Assembly (NCBI GenBank): GCA_016717725.1
Contig: JADKFA010000004.1
Span: 1-64,000, forward strand
DNA length: 64,000 nucleotides
Source of the DNA: Bacteroidota bacterium
GTDB taxonomy: Bacteria; Bacteroidota; Bacteroidia; AKYH767-A; OLB10
Direction: 5' to 3'
The position numbers were made by a program, and so were the translations under genes. Numbering within the stretch: position 1 is the stretch's first letter; every line of letters begins with the position of its first letter. A model generated the notes under the pieces. It was not told where the DNA came from and searched no databases. It worked only from the letters and a program-made list of their open reading frames with translations. Shown here piece by piece: positions 1-7,692 of this stretch.

Positions 1-14
1 AAAATTCTTTACAC

Positions 15-452
15 ATGAACATTTTAAAAGTAAAAGCGATCGTAACATTCCTATTAATTCTAATTTCTAGCTCTTCTTTTTGTCAGACTGAAACGGATGA
101 TCGAAAAAGTGCCACAGACGAATTGCAAGATCTTTCTTTGCTTGTTCATGATACAGATAGTATCAGTGCTTTTAGAGAAATAATATTTAATGCGAAACAC
201 AATCCCAAGTATAAGAACTTTGAAGTAGATACTTTGGTTTCAAATCAAGAAGTTGCAATTAGTATTTGCGAACCAATTCTTTTTAAAATATATGGTAAGG
301 ATAGAATTGTTCGTCAAAGACCATATGGAATTCATAAAGTTGATGGGTTTTGGATAATAAATGGCTCATCAAAGAATACAAATGAAGAGAATTTTCTGAT
401 AATTATTGATGCCAAAAATTCCGCGGTTTTAAAATGTACGACAACAAAGTAA
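15..452 (+). CDS. Exported NTF2-fold immunity-like protein
   Basis: 145 residues. An N-terminal signal peptide (positively charged start, hydrophobic stretch to about residue 23, ending SFCQ) predicts export. The C-terminal half has the pattern of the NTF2-fold immunity / YbbC-YhhH family: a helix with AISICEPILFKIYG, then a QRPY motif, then a WIINGS strand and a terminal strand ending in a charged tail. Members of that family often sit beside polymorphic toxins, but no toxin gene is visible here. It is followed by an attC-like palindrome, which fits a mobile single-gene module. Family assignment is by motif pattern only. Confidence 0.6.
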   Translation: MNILKVKAIVTFLLILISSSSFCQTETDDRKSATDELQDLSLLVHDTDSISAFREIIFNAKHNPKYKNFEVDTLVSNQEVAISICEPILFKIYGKDRIVRQRPYGIHKVDGFWIINGSSKNTNEENFLIIIDAKNSAVLKCTTTK

Positions 453-479
453 TACAAAGTTAATCGCCTTTTGGTATAC

Positions 480-610
480 GTATAACAGGCGGTTGGCAAA
501 AAAGCGGTTTCATCGGTTAAATAAATTTATAGCTTCGAATAAAGTTCCGAGAAAAGATTTAACTTAGTACTTCGGAATCCGCTTCTTCGCCAACCGCGGG
601 AACGTTGTGT
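480..610 (+). other. attC-like palindromic recombination site (candidate)
   Basis: Nineteen-base arms at 489-507 and 579-597 are inverted copies differing at two positions. They are flanked by GTATAAC (480-486) on the left and GTTGTGT (604-610) on the right, in the positions of the R'' and R' boxes of an integron attC site. The boxes fit RYRYAAC/GTTRYRY rather than the classical RYYYAAC/GTTRRRY. The central loop is about 70 bases. Calling it attC is an inference; a decayed site or a simple intergenic hairpin is possible. Confidence 0.45.
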
Positions 611-630
611 AATTGTAAAATGAGACCGAA

Positions 631-1161
631 ATGACAAGACTAATTCTGTTTTTGATAATTCTGTCCTTAGGACTTTCTTGCAATTCAGACAAACAAGAAA
701 GTAAAGCCGAACTAAATGTTACAGGTTCTAACAAGACAGAAATAAAAGTAAAGGAAAATATACGCTTCGACTTTTCAGCAGGACGCATAAACACTTTTCA
801 AGAGACAATTGAAATTAAGGCTTCTCTGTTCAACGACAATGCTGACACAGTTTATTTTCTATCTTCTTCGTGTGACGGAGAACAATATTCATTGCGTTAC
901 GACACAAGCAAATTTGTGTTGACTCCTTTTATGAATTGCAACGCCAGTTATCCGAGACTTATGAAAATAGCACCAAAAGGACAATATGACTTTCAAGCAC
1001 ATTTCAGATGTAGTAGTAAGGAGACAACAATTAAATTAGGGTTTGACTTTTATTTGGTTGACAAATCGCTTGACTTGAATAAAATTACTTTAGCAGACAT
1101 TCACGGCAGAAATGAAAAAGAACAGACAGTAATATGGGCGGACGAAAAGACAATCAAATAA
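631..1161 (+). CDS. Uncharacterised lipoprotein
   Basis: 176 residues. The start MTRLILFLIILSLGLSC is a lipoprotein signal peptide with a lipobox (LGLS before Cys17), so the mature protein should be lipid-anchored, most likely in the outer membrane. The rest looks like a single beta-rich domain (strand-like segments around residues 45-150, several cysteines). I do not recognise a family. It is a single-gene unit between two attC-like palindromes (480-610 and 1169-1226) and uses GAC for Asp often, like other genes in this accessory stretch. Confidence 0.65.
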   Translation: MTRLILFLIILSLGLSCNSDKQESKAELNVTGSNKTEIKVKENIRFDFSAGRINTFQETIEIKASLFNDNADTVYFLSSSCDGEQYSLRYDTSKFVLTPFMNCNASYPRLMKIAPKGQYDFQAHFRCSSKETTIKLGFDFYLVDKSLDLNKITLADIHGRNEKEQTVIWADEKTIK

Positions 1162-1168
1162 CAACTAC

Positions 1169-1226
1169 ACATAACAGCTAAGGATTCGTTGCGTCCGAAG
1201 GACGACCAATGAATCCTATGTTGCAC
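1169..1226 (+). other. Short attC-like palindromic site (candidate)
   Basis: A 58-base element: ACATAAC (1169-1175), left arm 1181-1196, loop GAA, right arm 1200-1217, then GTTGCAC (1220-1226). The arms pair fully except for one G-T wobble and two unpaired bases (1205-1206) on one arm. Unpaired extrahelical bases and a length near 60 bases are hallmarks of attC sites. The end boxes follow the same RYRYAAC/GTTRYRY pattern as the site at 480-610. It lies just after the stop codon of the preceding gene, where an integron cassette carries its attC. Confidence 0.5.
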
Positions 1227-1246
1227 GGAAGCTTTGGTAGTTTTTA
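1220..1246 (+). repeat. Left copy of 27-bp imperfect inverted repeat
   Basis: Begins GTTGCAC and ends CTTTGGTAGTTTTTA. Its reverse complement recurs at 3583-3609 with three mismatches. The pair encloses the IS91-like transposase and its recombinase. Confidence 0.65.
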
Positions 1247-1446
1247 AGCTTATGGGGATTTCGATATTAGAGCAGGATAATTTCAAAAACTCTCATCCGA
1301 TATTTTTATTTTTAAAAGTGTTTGAAAACGAATTTTATACTTTTACTTTAGTTTGCTGATATATTTTAATGCTTTTTGAATGAATATTTTCAATTTTATT
1401 TACCAATGGACATAGCAACTTCAGTCCGCCTATTGCAGATTTTTTT

Positions 1447-2587
1447 TTAAGCTTTGATTTCTTTGTTTGGATTCCCCCATAAAAGACGGGGCAGGCATGT
1501 TGGTGGTCCGCGAAGCCAAACTTCAATAGTAACCATCGTTTGGGTTTTGCAGCAGGAACATGTTAATGGATCGTATGCTATGGCAGACGCTGTTTTTTCA
1601 GGAAGATACACCGCTGGTAGCTGCGCTCGTATTTGCGCTATGGCATTTAACTTGCACGTGCTGCTTAGTATTCCATAATGGCGGATGCGAGTAAATCCCT
1701 TTTGGAAGTATATGCATTGCAAAGCGGCGTATAAATTCCATTCCATTTAGCTCCATCACTTTTTTTGTAGCTCCTTCTCGATAGTCTTTGTACTCAAAGC
1801 TTACGTTGCCATTTTCAATTGATTTTATTCTGTGGTTAGAGATAGCCACTTTATGTGTGTACCTTCCCAAATATTCTATCACACTGCCGGCATGACTAAA
1901 GGGACGCTTGGCATATACGACCCAATCTTTCTTGAATAAATTGTTGATGAGTTTTTTGCTAAGCGTTGGCATTTTCTCTTTTAACGCTTCCATGTATTTT
2001 GCTCTAAAGACTTTGCTCATGGCTTTCACCGGAAACAAGTACTTTCCTTTTGATTTTGCCTTTTTCCAATTACCTGCTTTGGTAAGTCCACCACCAGGCA
2101 CCACGCAGTGCAAATGCGGGTGTAGTGTCATGGTTTGACCCCAGGTGTGCAGTATGCAAATCATACCAGTATCTGCTCCTAGATGCTTCGGATCATTCCC
2201 AAATGTTTTTAGTGTTGACCATGCTGCTTCAAAAAGTGAATTGTAAACATGCGTAGGTTGATGCATCGCTAGTTCATTTAGCAAATCGGGAAGAGTAAAC
2301 ACCACATGAAAATACGGAACAGGCAAAAGTTCACTTTCTCTTTTGGCGATCCATTCTTCACGATTTTTCCCTTGGCACTTTGGGCAATGCCGATTTCTAC
2401 AACTGTTATAGCTCACACGAATACTACCACAAGATGAACACGCATCCACATGTCCTCCCAATGCCGATGTGCGACAACGCATGAGTGCTCCGAGTGTGCG
2501 TAGTTGCCATCCATTGATGTTTGGATGCAATTCCACCAATGGCCAATGCGCTTTCAGCACATGAGCCACCTCAAATTCAGCTTTCAA
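1447..2587 (-). pseudogene. IS91-family HUH transposase, frameshifted
   Basis: Rolling-circle transposase. An N-terminal zinc-binding cluster spans Cys50, Cys53, Cys63, Cys68 and Cys71. The HUH motif HPHLH is at residues 156-160 and the paired tyrosines YLGRY at 239-243. The uninterrupted frame from 2587 stops at 1598 (329 residues), but after residue 296 (LPK) the natural continuation, GFTRIRHYGILSS, is found in another frame that runs to 1447. A single extra G in the run at 1697-1699 (plus-strand CCC) explains the shift. Restored length would be about 380 residues, normal for the family. Either inactivating mutation or sequencing error; a +1 shift at this run is not a known programmed signal. 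Confidence 0.85.
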
Positions 2588-2588
2588 C

Positions 2589-3518
2589 TTATTGGATGTT
2601 GTACAAAGTATCCAATGGACTAAAAGGCTTTTTATGTCCCGATTGTGCTACATGCAAATACACCATCGTCGTCTCAATGTTTGCATGACCTAGCAGCTCT
2701 TTTATCGTAACAATATCCAATCCATCTTCGAGCAGGTGTGTAGCATAACTATGACGCAAGGTATGCACGTTCACATCCTTTGTGATGCCTGCTTTTTTGC
2801 TCAACATTTTGATCACCCATTGTAACCCTCGTTGTGAGAATGATGCATTAGATAACTCTGTTGTATGAGGGACTCCCATAAACAAATACGTTTGCGGTTG
2901 TTCCGATTCCAAATAGGCCTTTATTCCTTTCACCAATAATTTTCCGAGTGGAACATACCGATCCTTATTTCCTTTGCCTTTTACCACCAGAAGTGTTCCT
3001 CGCTCCAAATCAACATTTTTTATCAGCAGTGTTCTGGCTTCGCCGCAGCGAAGTCCACATCCGTAAAGTAAGCTAACCATCAAGCGGTGCTTTAACAGTG
3101 CGGCCACTTGAATCATGGCTTTTACCTCCTGTCTACTCAACACCACAGGCAACTTCTTTTCCCTTTTAATTGATGGTAAGGCAATACGTTTATCATTCAA
3201 ACCTTCAAGCCTAAATAGAAAACGAAGGCCATAAACCGTATGCTTAAAATAGCTCTCGGAAGGTGTGCTCACTTTCAACAATCCGTGCAGATAATCCTCT
3301 ATCTGATCATCCTCCAATAGAGTGGGAACACAATTAAAATGCAAGGCAATTTTAGAAATATACCGGCTATAATTTTGCAGCGTGCTCGGACTCCTTCCAG
3401 AAGTCTCCATCCGCTTCTCAAATCGCTTATAGAGCGCATTAAATCCATCAATGGTGGCACAAGCCTGAGCTACCAGCGTATCGCCGGTGCTTTGTTTTAG
3501 GTGTAGGTGATTTTTCAT
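2589..3518 (-). CDS. Tyrosine recombinase partnered with IS91-like transposase
   Basis: 309 residues, full length. An N-terminal SAM-like DNA-binding domain (about 20-110) is followed by the catalytic domain with Arg157 (GCGLRCGEA), a conserved Lys near 181-186, His252 and Arg255 (HTLRHSYATHLLE), His278 (LGHANIETT) and nucleophile Tyr287. It has no extra insertion between the second and third catalytic motifs, so it is XerC/D-like and not an integron integrase. The transposase starts one base downstream, so both are probably co-transcribed. Such integrase partners are known in some IS91-group elements; their role is not established from this sequence. Confidence 0.85.
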   Translation of the reverse strand: MKNHLHLKQSTGDTLVAQACATIDGFNALYKRFEKRMETSGRSPSTLQNYSRYISKIALHFNCVPTLLEDDQIEDYLHGLLKVSTPSESYFKHTVYGLRFLFRLEGLNDKRIALPSIKREKKLPVVLSRQEVKAMIQVAALLKHRLMVSLLYGCGLRCGEARTLLIKNVDLERGTLLVVKGKGNKDRYVPLGKLLVKGIKAYLESEQPQTYLFMGVPHTTELSNASFSQRGLQWVIKMLSKKAGITKDVNVHTLRHSYATHLLEDGLDIVTIKELLGHANIETTMVYLHVAQSGHKKPFSPLDTLYNIQ

Positions 3519-3582
3519 AAGAAGTTCTTTTATTCTAAACTTCCTGAATTATCTTTACACAATTACGTAACAACTAAAAAAA

Positions 3583-3609
3583 TAAAAACTACCAAAGGTT
3601 TAGTGCAAC
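3583..3609 (-). repeat. Right copy of 27-bp imperfect inverted repeat
   Basis: Reverse complement of 1220-1246 at 24 of 27 positions. It lies about 65 bases upstream of the recombinase start. Its outer end reads GTGCAAC on the plus strand, which again fits RYRYAAC, and AG follows as it does after the left boxes at 480 and 1169. Confidence 0.65.
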
Positions 3610-3779
3610 AGCACCTACAAAAAATTGGCAATTCAATGCTATCATGAAGCTTTGTGATTTGTATTAAGTTCAGTGGTCGCAGCCCGTTTAGTGATCGCCC
3701 AAATTTTTGTGTTCTTCAATAACATTCTTTCTAAAAAGCAAGCTTCTCGCAAATCTCCAAAACCTTAGTACCAACCATT
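3598..3779 (+). other. Inter-gene spacer sharing blocks with other spacers
   Basis: Contains GTTTAGTG at 3598-3605 and 3686-3693, CACCTACAAAAAATTGG at 3612-3628, and TCGCAAATCTCCAAAAC at 3747-3763. The same blocks recur in the spacers after the genes ending at 6358 and 7240. An imperfect palindrome pairs the A-rich block at about 3618-3629 with GCCCAAATTTTTG near 3697-3710. This fits a cassette-boundary sequence but is more diverged than the sites at 480 and 1169. Confidence 0.4.
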
Positions 3780-4403
3780 ATGAATTTAAAATTCAAACGA
3801 ATAAAAGACGACAAAGACATTTCTGAAAAAGAAGGTTTCGGGACAATGGTAATTTCATCTTTCATTGTTGTTGGTCTTTGGGTATTAATGATTAAGACAT
3901 TTAATGTAAATCCATTTGTAGCTGGACTTACAATGCTTACTTTAGCTTGGTTAGGTAGACCATTGACTAGAAAATTATTGGGGGACTTTGCAAAAAAGAG
4001 TGACATAATTGGTGAACTAACTCTTGACACAACTTCAATTACTTGGACAAAAGACAAAACAAATAAAATTTTAAGTTGTGCTGACATAAGTTCACTTAAT
4101 CTAAAGTACAATTACATACAGGGACAACAATTTACATATAAGGACATTATTCATAACGGACTTGCCCAATTGACAATCCAAACAAAATCAAATCAGACAT
4201 GGCAAGTCAAATTTTTAATTGAGACCACAGAACAATTAAAAGTATTTAAACCTATATGGAAAGAATATTACAGACAAGGAATAAAGATTAGAGAAAGTAT
4301 GGGAAAGTACGAGATTAAAACAATACTTTTTGAGAAAGATAATTTTTCATTTGACAAAATGCAGGAATTAAAAAAAGAATTAAATATTGACAGCTTTTAC
4401 TAA
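3780..4403 (+). CDS. Membrane protein with cytoplasmic PH-like domain
   Basis: 207 residues. Two hydrophobic segments (about 24-42 and 44-60) are followed by a soluble region rich in alternating strands (about 75-160) and a helical C-terminus. This layout resembles bacterial YcxB-like/PH-domain membrane proteins, but no diagnostic motif is visible, so function is unknown. No signal peptide. Stand-alone gene in the cassette-like stretch with GAC-rich codon use. Confidence 0.55.
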   Translation: MNLKFKRIKDDKDISEKEGFGTMVISSFIVVGLWVLMIKTFNVNPFVAGLTMLTLAWLGRPLTRKLLGDFAKKSDIIGELTLDTTSITWTKDKTNKILSCADISSLNLKYNYIQGQQFTYKDIIHNGLAQLTIQTKSNQTWQVKFLIETTEQLKVFKPIWKEYYRQGIKIRESMGKYEIKTILFEKDNFSFDKMQELKKELNIDSFY

Positions 4404-4597
4404 AATGGACAGAGCTAAGAAAACTTACCCAATAGGCGGGGGCTTCTTGCAAGAGCGGAACAATTTGTGTTCCGAAGACAGATTTACGGTTAACCATTCA
4501 CCTAATTTGGATTTCAAATCAATTTTAGTTCTAAAAAACGCCACCTACACCAAGCAATAGTATGTTAGCGCTGCTGCTATGACAACATCGCAGCAAA

Positions 4598-6358
4598 ATG
4601 ACAAAGACTAAAATTATAATAATGGGTTGTCTAACGGCAACTACAGTAACACTATTAAACATGGGAATATTTAAACTATTCGAACAGGACAAAGACGACC
4701 CATATTGGGAGTTTGACAAATCGATTCATTACAGACCCAAACTTAATATGGGAGACTTTTTTCGGATGGCAGGCTTTGACTTCGGCTGGTTTGTTCTTGA
4801 ACCCATTTCAAATTTTATCAAAGACAGAGAAGGGGAAATTACTAAAGGAAAATCCCTATCAAATGGACAGAAAGCTTTGTATTATTGGTGGTATGTTGAC
4901 GCACAAGTAAGAAATGGTGGTTTTGTTCAGTTTTACTTCAATGACTATGGACAATATGTTCCAACAATAATTAAAAGTCTTGAACACATTGGCGACAAGA
5001 AAATGGCCGACTTAATTCAAAGAGCCGACAACATTTATCAGAACAACAAAAAGCTATTTGACAAATCCCTTGAAAATGATTTGTTTAAATGCGACCTTTA
5101 TGAAAGACTTAGTGAGATGTCAAAGTTAGACCGTGAGTATTACAAACTCAACGAAAAGACAATGACAAGACTTGAAAAGTATATCAGAAAAAATCCAAAC
5201 GAATTTTGTCTCGACCTTGAAGGCAAAGAGTTTAATATGAAGTATAGCGGAGAGTGTAAAACTTTCCATAAAAACAATCAATTAAAAGAAGTTTTCAATC
5301 TTGAAAAGGGAGTGATAATTGGCGCTTTCAAAAGTTTTTACGAGAATGGAAAACCTAAAGAAATTATCCAGTATCTAAATGGAGAACAAACAGGAGAAAG
5401 AGAAGAATACTATGAGAATGGAAACAAAAAATACACCGTTACAAAAGTCATTGACAAAAATCAATTTGAATACTATTGGTATCACGAAAATGGAAATCCT
5501 AAAAAACTTGAACATAAACTAACTGCCAAAGACGAAAGAATTGGAGAATACAATGAATGGTATGACAACGGACAATTAGCTAAAACAGGAACTTACATAT
5601 CAAACTATGAACGTAATGGAGAATGGGTTGAATTTCACAAAAATGGCAAAAAGAAATTGGAAGCTGAATTTAAAAATGGAGACTTTTTAATTCATAATTG
5701 CTGGATTGAGGGCGGAGAACAAACTCTTAAAAACGGAACAGGTATTTACATTTACGATTACAGCGGTTGGGAAGGACGAATAGACCATAAAGAACAAGAA
5801 TACAAAAACTACAAACGACACGGCAAACAATACACTTATTCAAACGGAGTAATTTCTCTTTACCAAGAGATGGAAAACGGAAAGGAAAACGGAATAACTC
5901 GAAACTATTACAAGAACGGCAAACTAAAAGAAGAAAAGCTTTATAAGGAAGGTAAAGAAGTTTCTAAAAAGGAGTTTCCAATGTTAGAAAATCCAATTGT
6001 TGTAACCGAGATAGTATGCGAAATGGAAAATGATTGGTTGACAAACCGTGATTTAGAAACCGCAGACAACTATCCAGAACCAACAAATTCACTACAGATT
6101 GCAACAAATTTTAAAGCACCACTTTCATTGTTTGACGGATACCCACAAGACTATGAGTTGAATTACACTTACTTTGTGACAGTGGATGCAGACGGAAATG
6201 TTATCAAGAAAGAATTTTCCATTGCAGACAATGGACATGTTAAAAATGAAGTAGAAGAAGCCATTCAGAAAATGAAATTTGTTCCAGCAACTAAGGAAAA
6301 CAAAAAAATTAAGTCGTACTTATTTGTGAAATTCAAATTTACACTCGATGAGAAATAA
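4598..6358 (+). CDS. DUF4375 - YwqK (MORN-type) repeat - TonB_C multidomain protein
   Basis: 586 residues with an N-terminal hydrophobic anchor (about 8-25). Three parts follow. Residues about 85-185 (ALYYWWYVDAQVRNGGFVQFY and on) match DUF4375/DMP19-type proteins. Residues about 205-460 hold repeated YYENGNKK / FHKNGKKK units, the MORN-variant repeat of YwqK-type antitoxins. The end (about 500-586, YFVTVDADGNVIKKEFSI to FVKFKF) looks like a TonB C-terminal domain. YwqK repeats occur with toxin modules and TonB_C domains link energy to the outer membrane; their joint role here is unknown. GAC-rich codon use suggests transfer. Confidence 0.7.
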   Translation: MTKTKIIIMGCLTATTVTLLNMGIFKLFEQDKDDPYWEFDKSIHYRPKLNMGDFFRMAGFDFGWFVLEPISNFIKDREGEITKGKSLSNGQKALYYWWYVDAQVRNGGFVQFYFNDYGQYVPTIIKSLEHIGDKKMADLIQRADNIYQNNKKLFDKSLENDLFKCDLYERLSEMSKLDREYYKLNEKTMTRLEKYIRKNPNEFCLDLEGKEFNMKYSGECKTFHKNNQLKEVFNLEKGVIIGAFKSFYENGKPKEIIQYLNGEQTGEREEYYENGNKKYTVTKVIDKNQFEYYWYHENGNPKKLEHKLTAKDERIGEYNEWYDNGQLAKTGTYISNYERNGEWVEFHKNGKKKLEAEFKNGDFLIHNCWIEGGEQTLKNGTGIYIYDYSGWEGRIDHKEQEYKNYKRHGKQYTYSNGVISLYQEMENGKENGITRNYYKNGKLKEEKLYKEGKEVSKKEFPMLENPIVVTEIVCEMENDWLTNRDLETADNYPEPTNSLQIATNFKAPLSLFDGYPQDYELNYTYFVTVDADGNVIKKEFSIADNGHVKNEVEEAIQKMKFVPATKENKKIKSYLFVKFKFTLDEK

Positions 6359-6505
6359 TAGAATCCTAGTTAATAGTGGATTTATGAAATTGGCGGTGAC
6401 GGACATCATTTACTATTTTTAGTTAGTTTTATGCCGTAGAATAATGACAATTATTCACTAAAACCCGCATTATCGCAAATCTTCAAAACGTCATATGCCA
6501 GATTA

Positions 6506-7240
6506 ATGACCGACAGTCTAAAATTATCAATAGAGAAACTTTACGACACTTTCGCAAAGTACCAAGGACTTTCCAAATTGGAAGGAAGTCCACTTTATGA
6601 CGATTTAGACAGTTGGAATAAGCAGTTAAGAAGTAAACAACTGAGAGAACTGACTGACGAAGATTTATCAAGGTTTGCAGGAAAAGTTATTATGACTTGG
6701 GGAGACGAAAATGACTATAGATTTTATTTACCCAGAATTTTAGAATTGACAGCTGAACTCAAAACACCTTATGACATTTGGACACTCTACAGCAGACTTG
6801 AAGACGCCAATTGGAAAACTTGGGACATTAAAGAGCAGACAACAATAAACGGCTTTACACTTGAACTATGGAATAATTTACTAAACGACAACAGCGAAAA
6901 AGCAGAATGGGTGTTCAAAGATTATTTTCATGCAATCGCCAATTTTTACCCTGATTTTTCAAAAATATTAATAGTTTGGGAAACAAATCACAATTTTGCA
7001 TCTATTAAACATTTTACCAACTACATATTTGAAGAGCGACAAAACTTATTTGATAATGATTTCATAGATAGCATAGAGAAAAACACAAAAAACATTCAAC
7101 AATTCAAAACTTGGCTAACTTCTGACAAGATTATTAGGAAAATTGAGACAGCATTTTATGACAACGAAAAAAGTGAAATTGCAGAACGGCTTTCGTGGGT
7201 GGAACAAATATTGACGAATGAAAAGAAACACAACCCATAG
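6506..7240 (+). CDS. Uncharacterised cytoplasmic protein
   Basis: 244 residues, no signal peptide or membrane segment, acidic and helix-rich, with many Trp residues (for example WTLYSRLEDANWKTWD). I do not recognise the family. Its spacer upstream carries TCGCAAATCTTCAAAAC at 6473-6489, which is nearly identical to a block before the gene at 3780, and its stop codon is followed at once by the CACCTACAAAAAATTGG block (7244-7260). These features support a mobile single-gene unit. Confidence 0.6.
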   Translation: MTDSLKLSIEKLYDTFAKYQGLSKLEGSPLYDDLDSWNKQLRSKQLRELTDEDLSRFAGKVIMTWGDENDYRFYLPRILELTAELKTPYDIWTLYSRLEDANWKTWDIKEQTTINGFTLELWNNLLNDNSEKAEWVFKDYFHAIANFYPDFSKILIVWETNHNFASIKHFTNYIFEERQNLFDNDFIDSIEKNTKNIQQFKTWLTSDKIIRKIETAFYDNEKSEIAERLSWVEQILTNEKKHNP

Positions 7241-7407
7241 CAACACCTACAAAAAATTGGAGGTTTAGTGATTAAATAAAGCATTGTGCTCATTATCTAG
7301 AGCGGAATTGGCAGACAGTTTAGTGCTTCTATTTCCGACACTGCGCCAAGCCCGAAACATATCAAGCAATCCTAAAAGACAAAACAAACATTTATCAAAA
7401 AATAAAT
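7241..7407 (+). other. Inter-gene spacer with shared repeat blocks
   Basis: Holds CACCTACAAAAAATTGG (7244-7260) and GTTTAGTG at 7263-7270 and 7318-7325, all also present in 3598-3693. The order of the blocks is partly conserved, which suggests a common spacer or recombination-site ancestry. No gene or clear terminator is visible. Confidence 0.4.
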
Positions 7408-7680
7408 ATGAAACAACAAAATTATAAAAATTGCCAAAGTTGCGGAATGCCTTTAAGTAAGGACAAGCAAGGTGGCGGAACAGAAAAAGATGGCACTAAA
7501 AGCACAAAATTTTGTAGCTACTGTTACACAAATGGAGAATTTAATGGTGGCATTGTGACATTGAAGGAATTTTCTGAAATATCAAGAGTAGGAATGATTA
7601 ATGGTGGTAAAAGCAAATTTTTTGCTTGGCTTTTTTCACGACCATTTATGCTTGGACATTTAGAACGCTGGAAAAATTAA
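7408..7680 (+). CDS. Small putative zinc-ribbon protein
   Basis: 90 residues. CQSCGMPL near the start and CSYCYTNGEF around residue 39 give two CxxC knuckles of the 'putative zinc ribbon' family, with the typical GGGTEKDGTKS linker between them and a C-terminal FFAWLFSRP / LERWKN tail. The family is common in bacteria and has no established function; the knuckles suggest zinc binding. A relative with the same layout lies at 37896-38165. It lies 12 bases upstream of the HEAT-like gene at 7693. Confidence 0.8.
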   Translation: MKQQNYKNCQSCGMPLSKDKQGGGTEKDGTKSTKFCSYCYTNGEFNGGIVTLKEFSEISRVGMINGGKSKFFAWLFSRPFMLGHLERWKN

Positions 7681-7692
7681 ATCCAAAACACA

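Larger units (their letters stand above)
1220..3609 (-). mobile_element. IS91-like element with accessory tyrosine recombinase
   Basis: About 2.4 kb containing an HUH transposase and a tyrosine recombinase read on the minus strand and bracketed by imperfect inverted repeats at 1220-1246 and 3583-3609 (24 of 27 positions match). Classical IS91 elements move by rolling circle and lack long terminal inverted repeats, so these repeats may be the ends of a composite unit or pre-existing flanking sequence. The left repeat starts exactly at the GTTGCAC box of the attC-like site at 1169-1226. The outer limits are therefore an inference; the two genes are secure. Confidence 0.6.

Noticed and set aside
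564..794. A 76-codon minus-strand open frame overlapping the lipoprotein gene
   Set aside because: It is antisense to a gene with a clear lipobox and has no coding character of its own.
2589..3518. Recombinase considered as an integron integrase
   Set aside because: It lacks the IntI-specific insertion between the catalytic motifs and is coupled to an IS91-type transposase.
4456..4474. Hairpin CGGAACA / TGTTCCG
   Set aside because: Clear 7-bp stem, but no T-run follows and it lies over 50 bases after the stop; neither terminator nor attC boxes can be defended.
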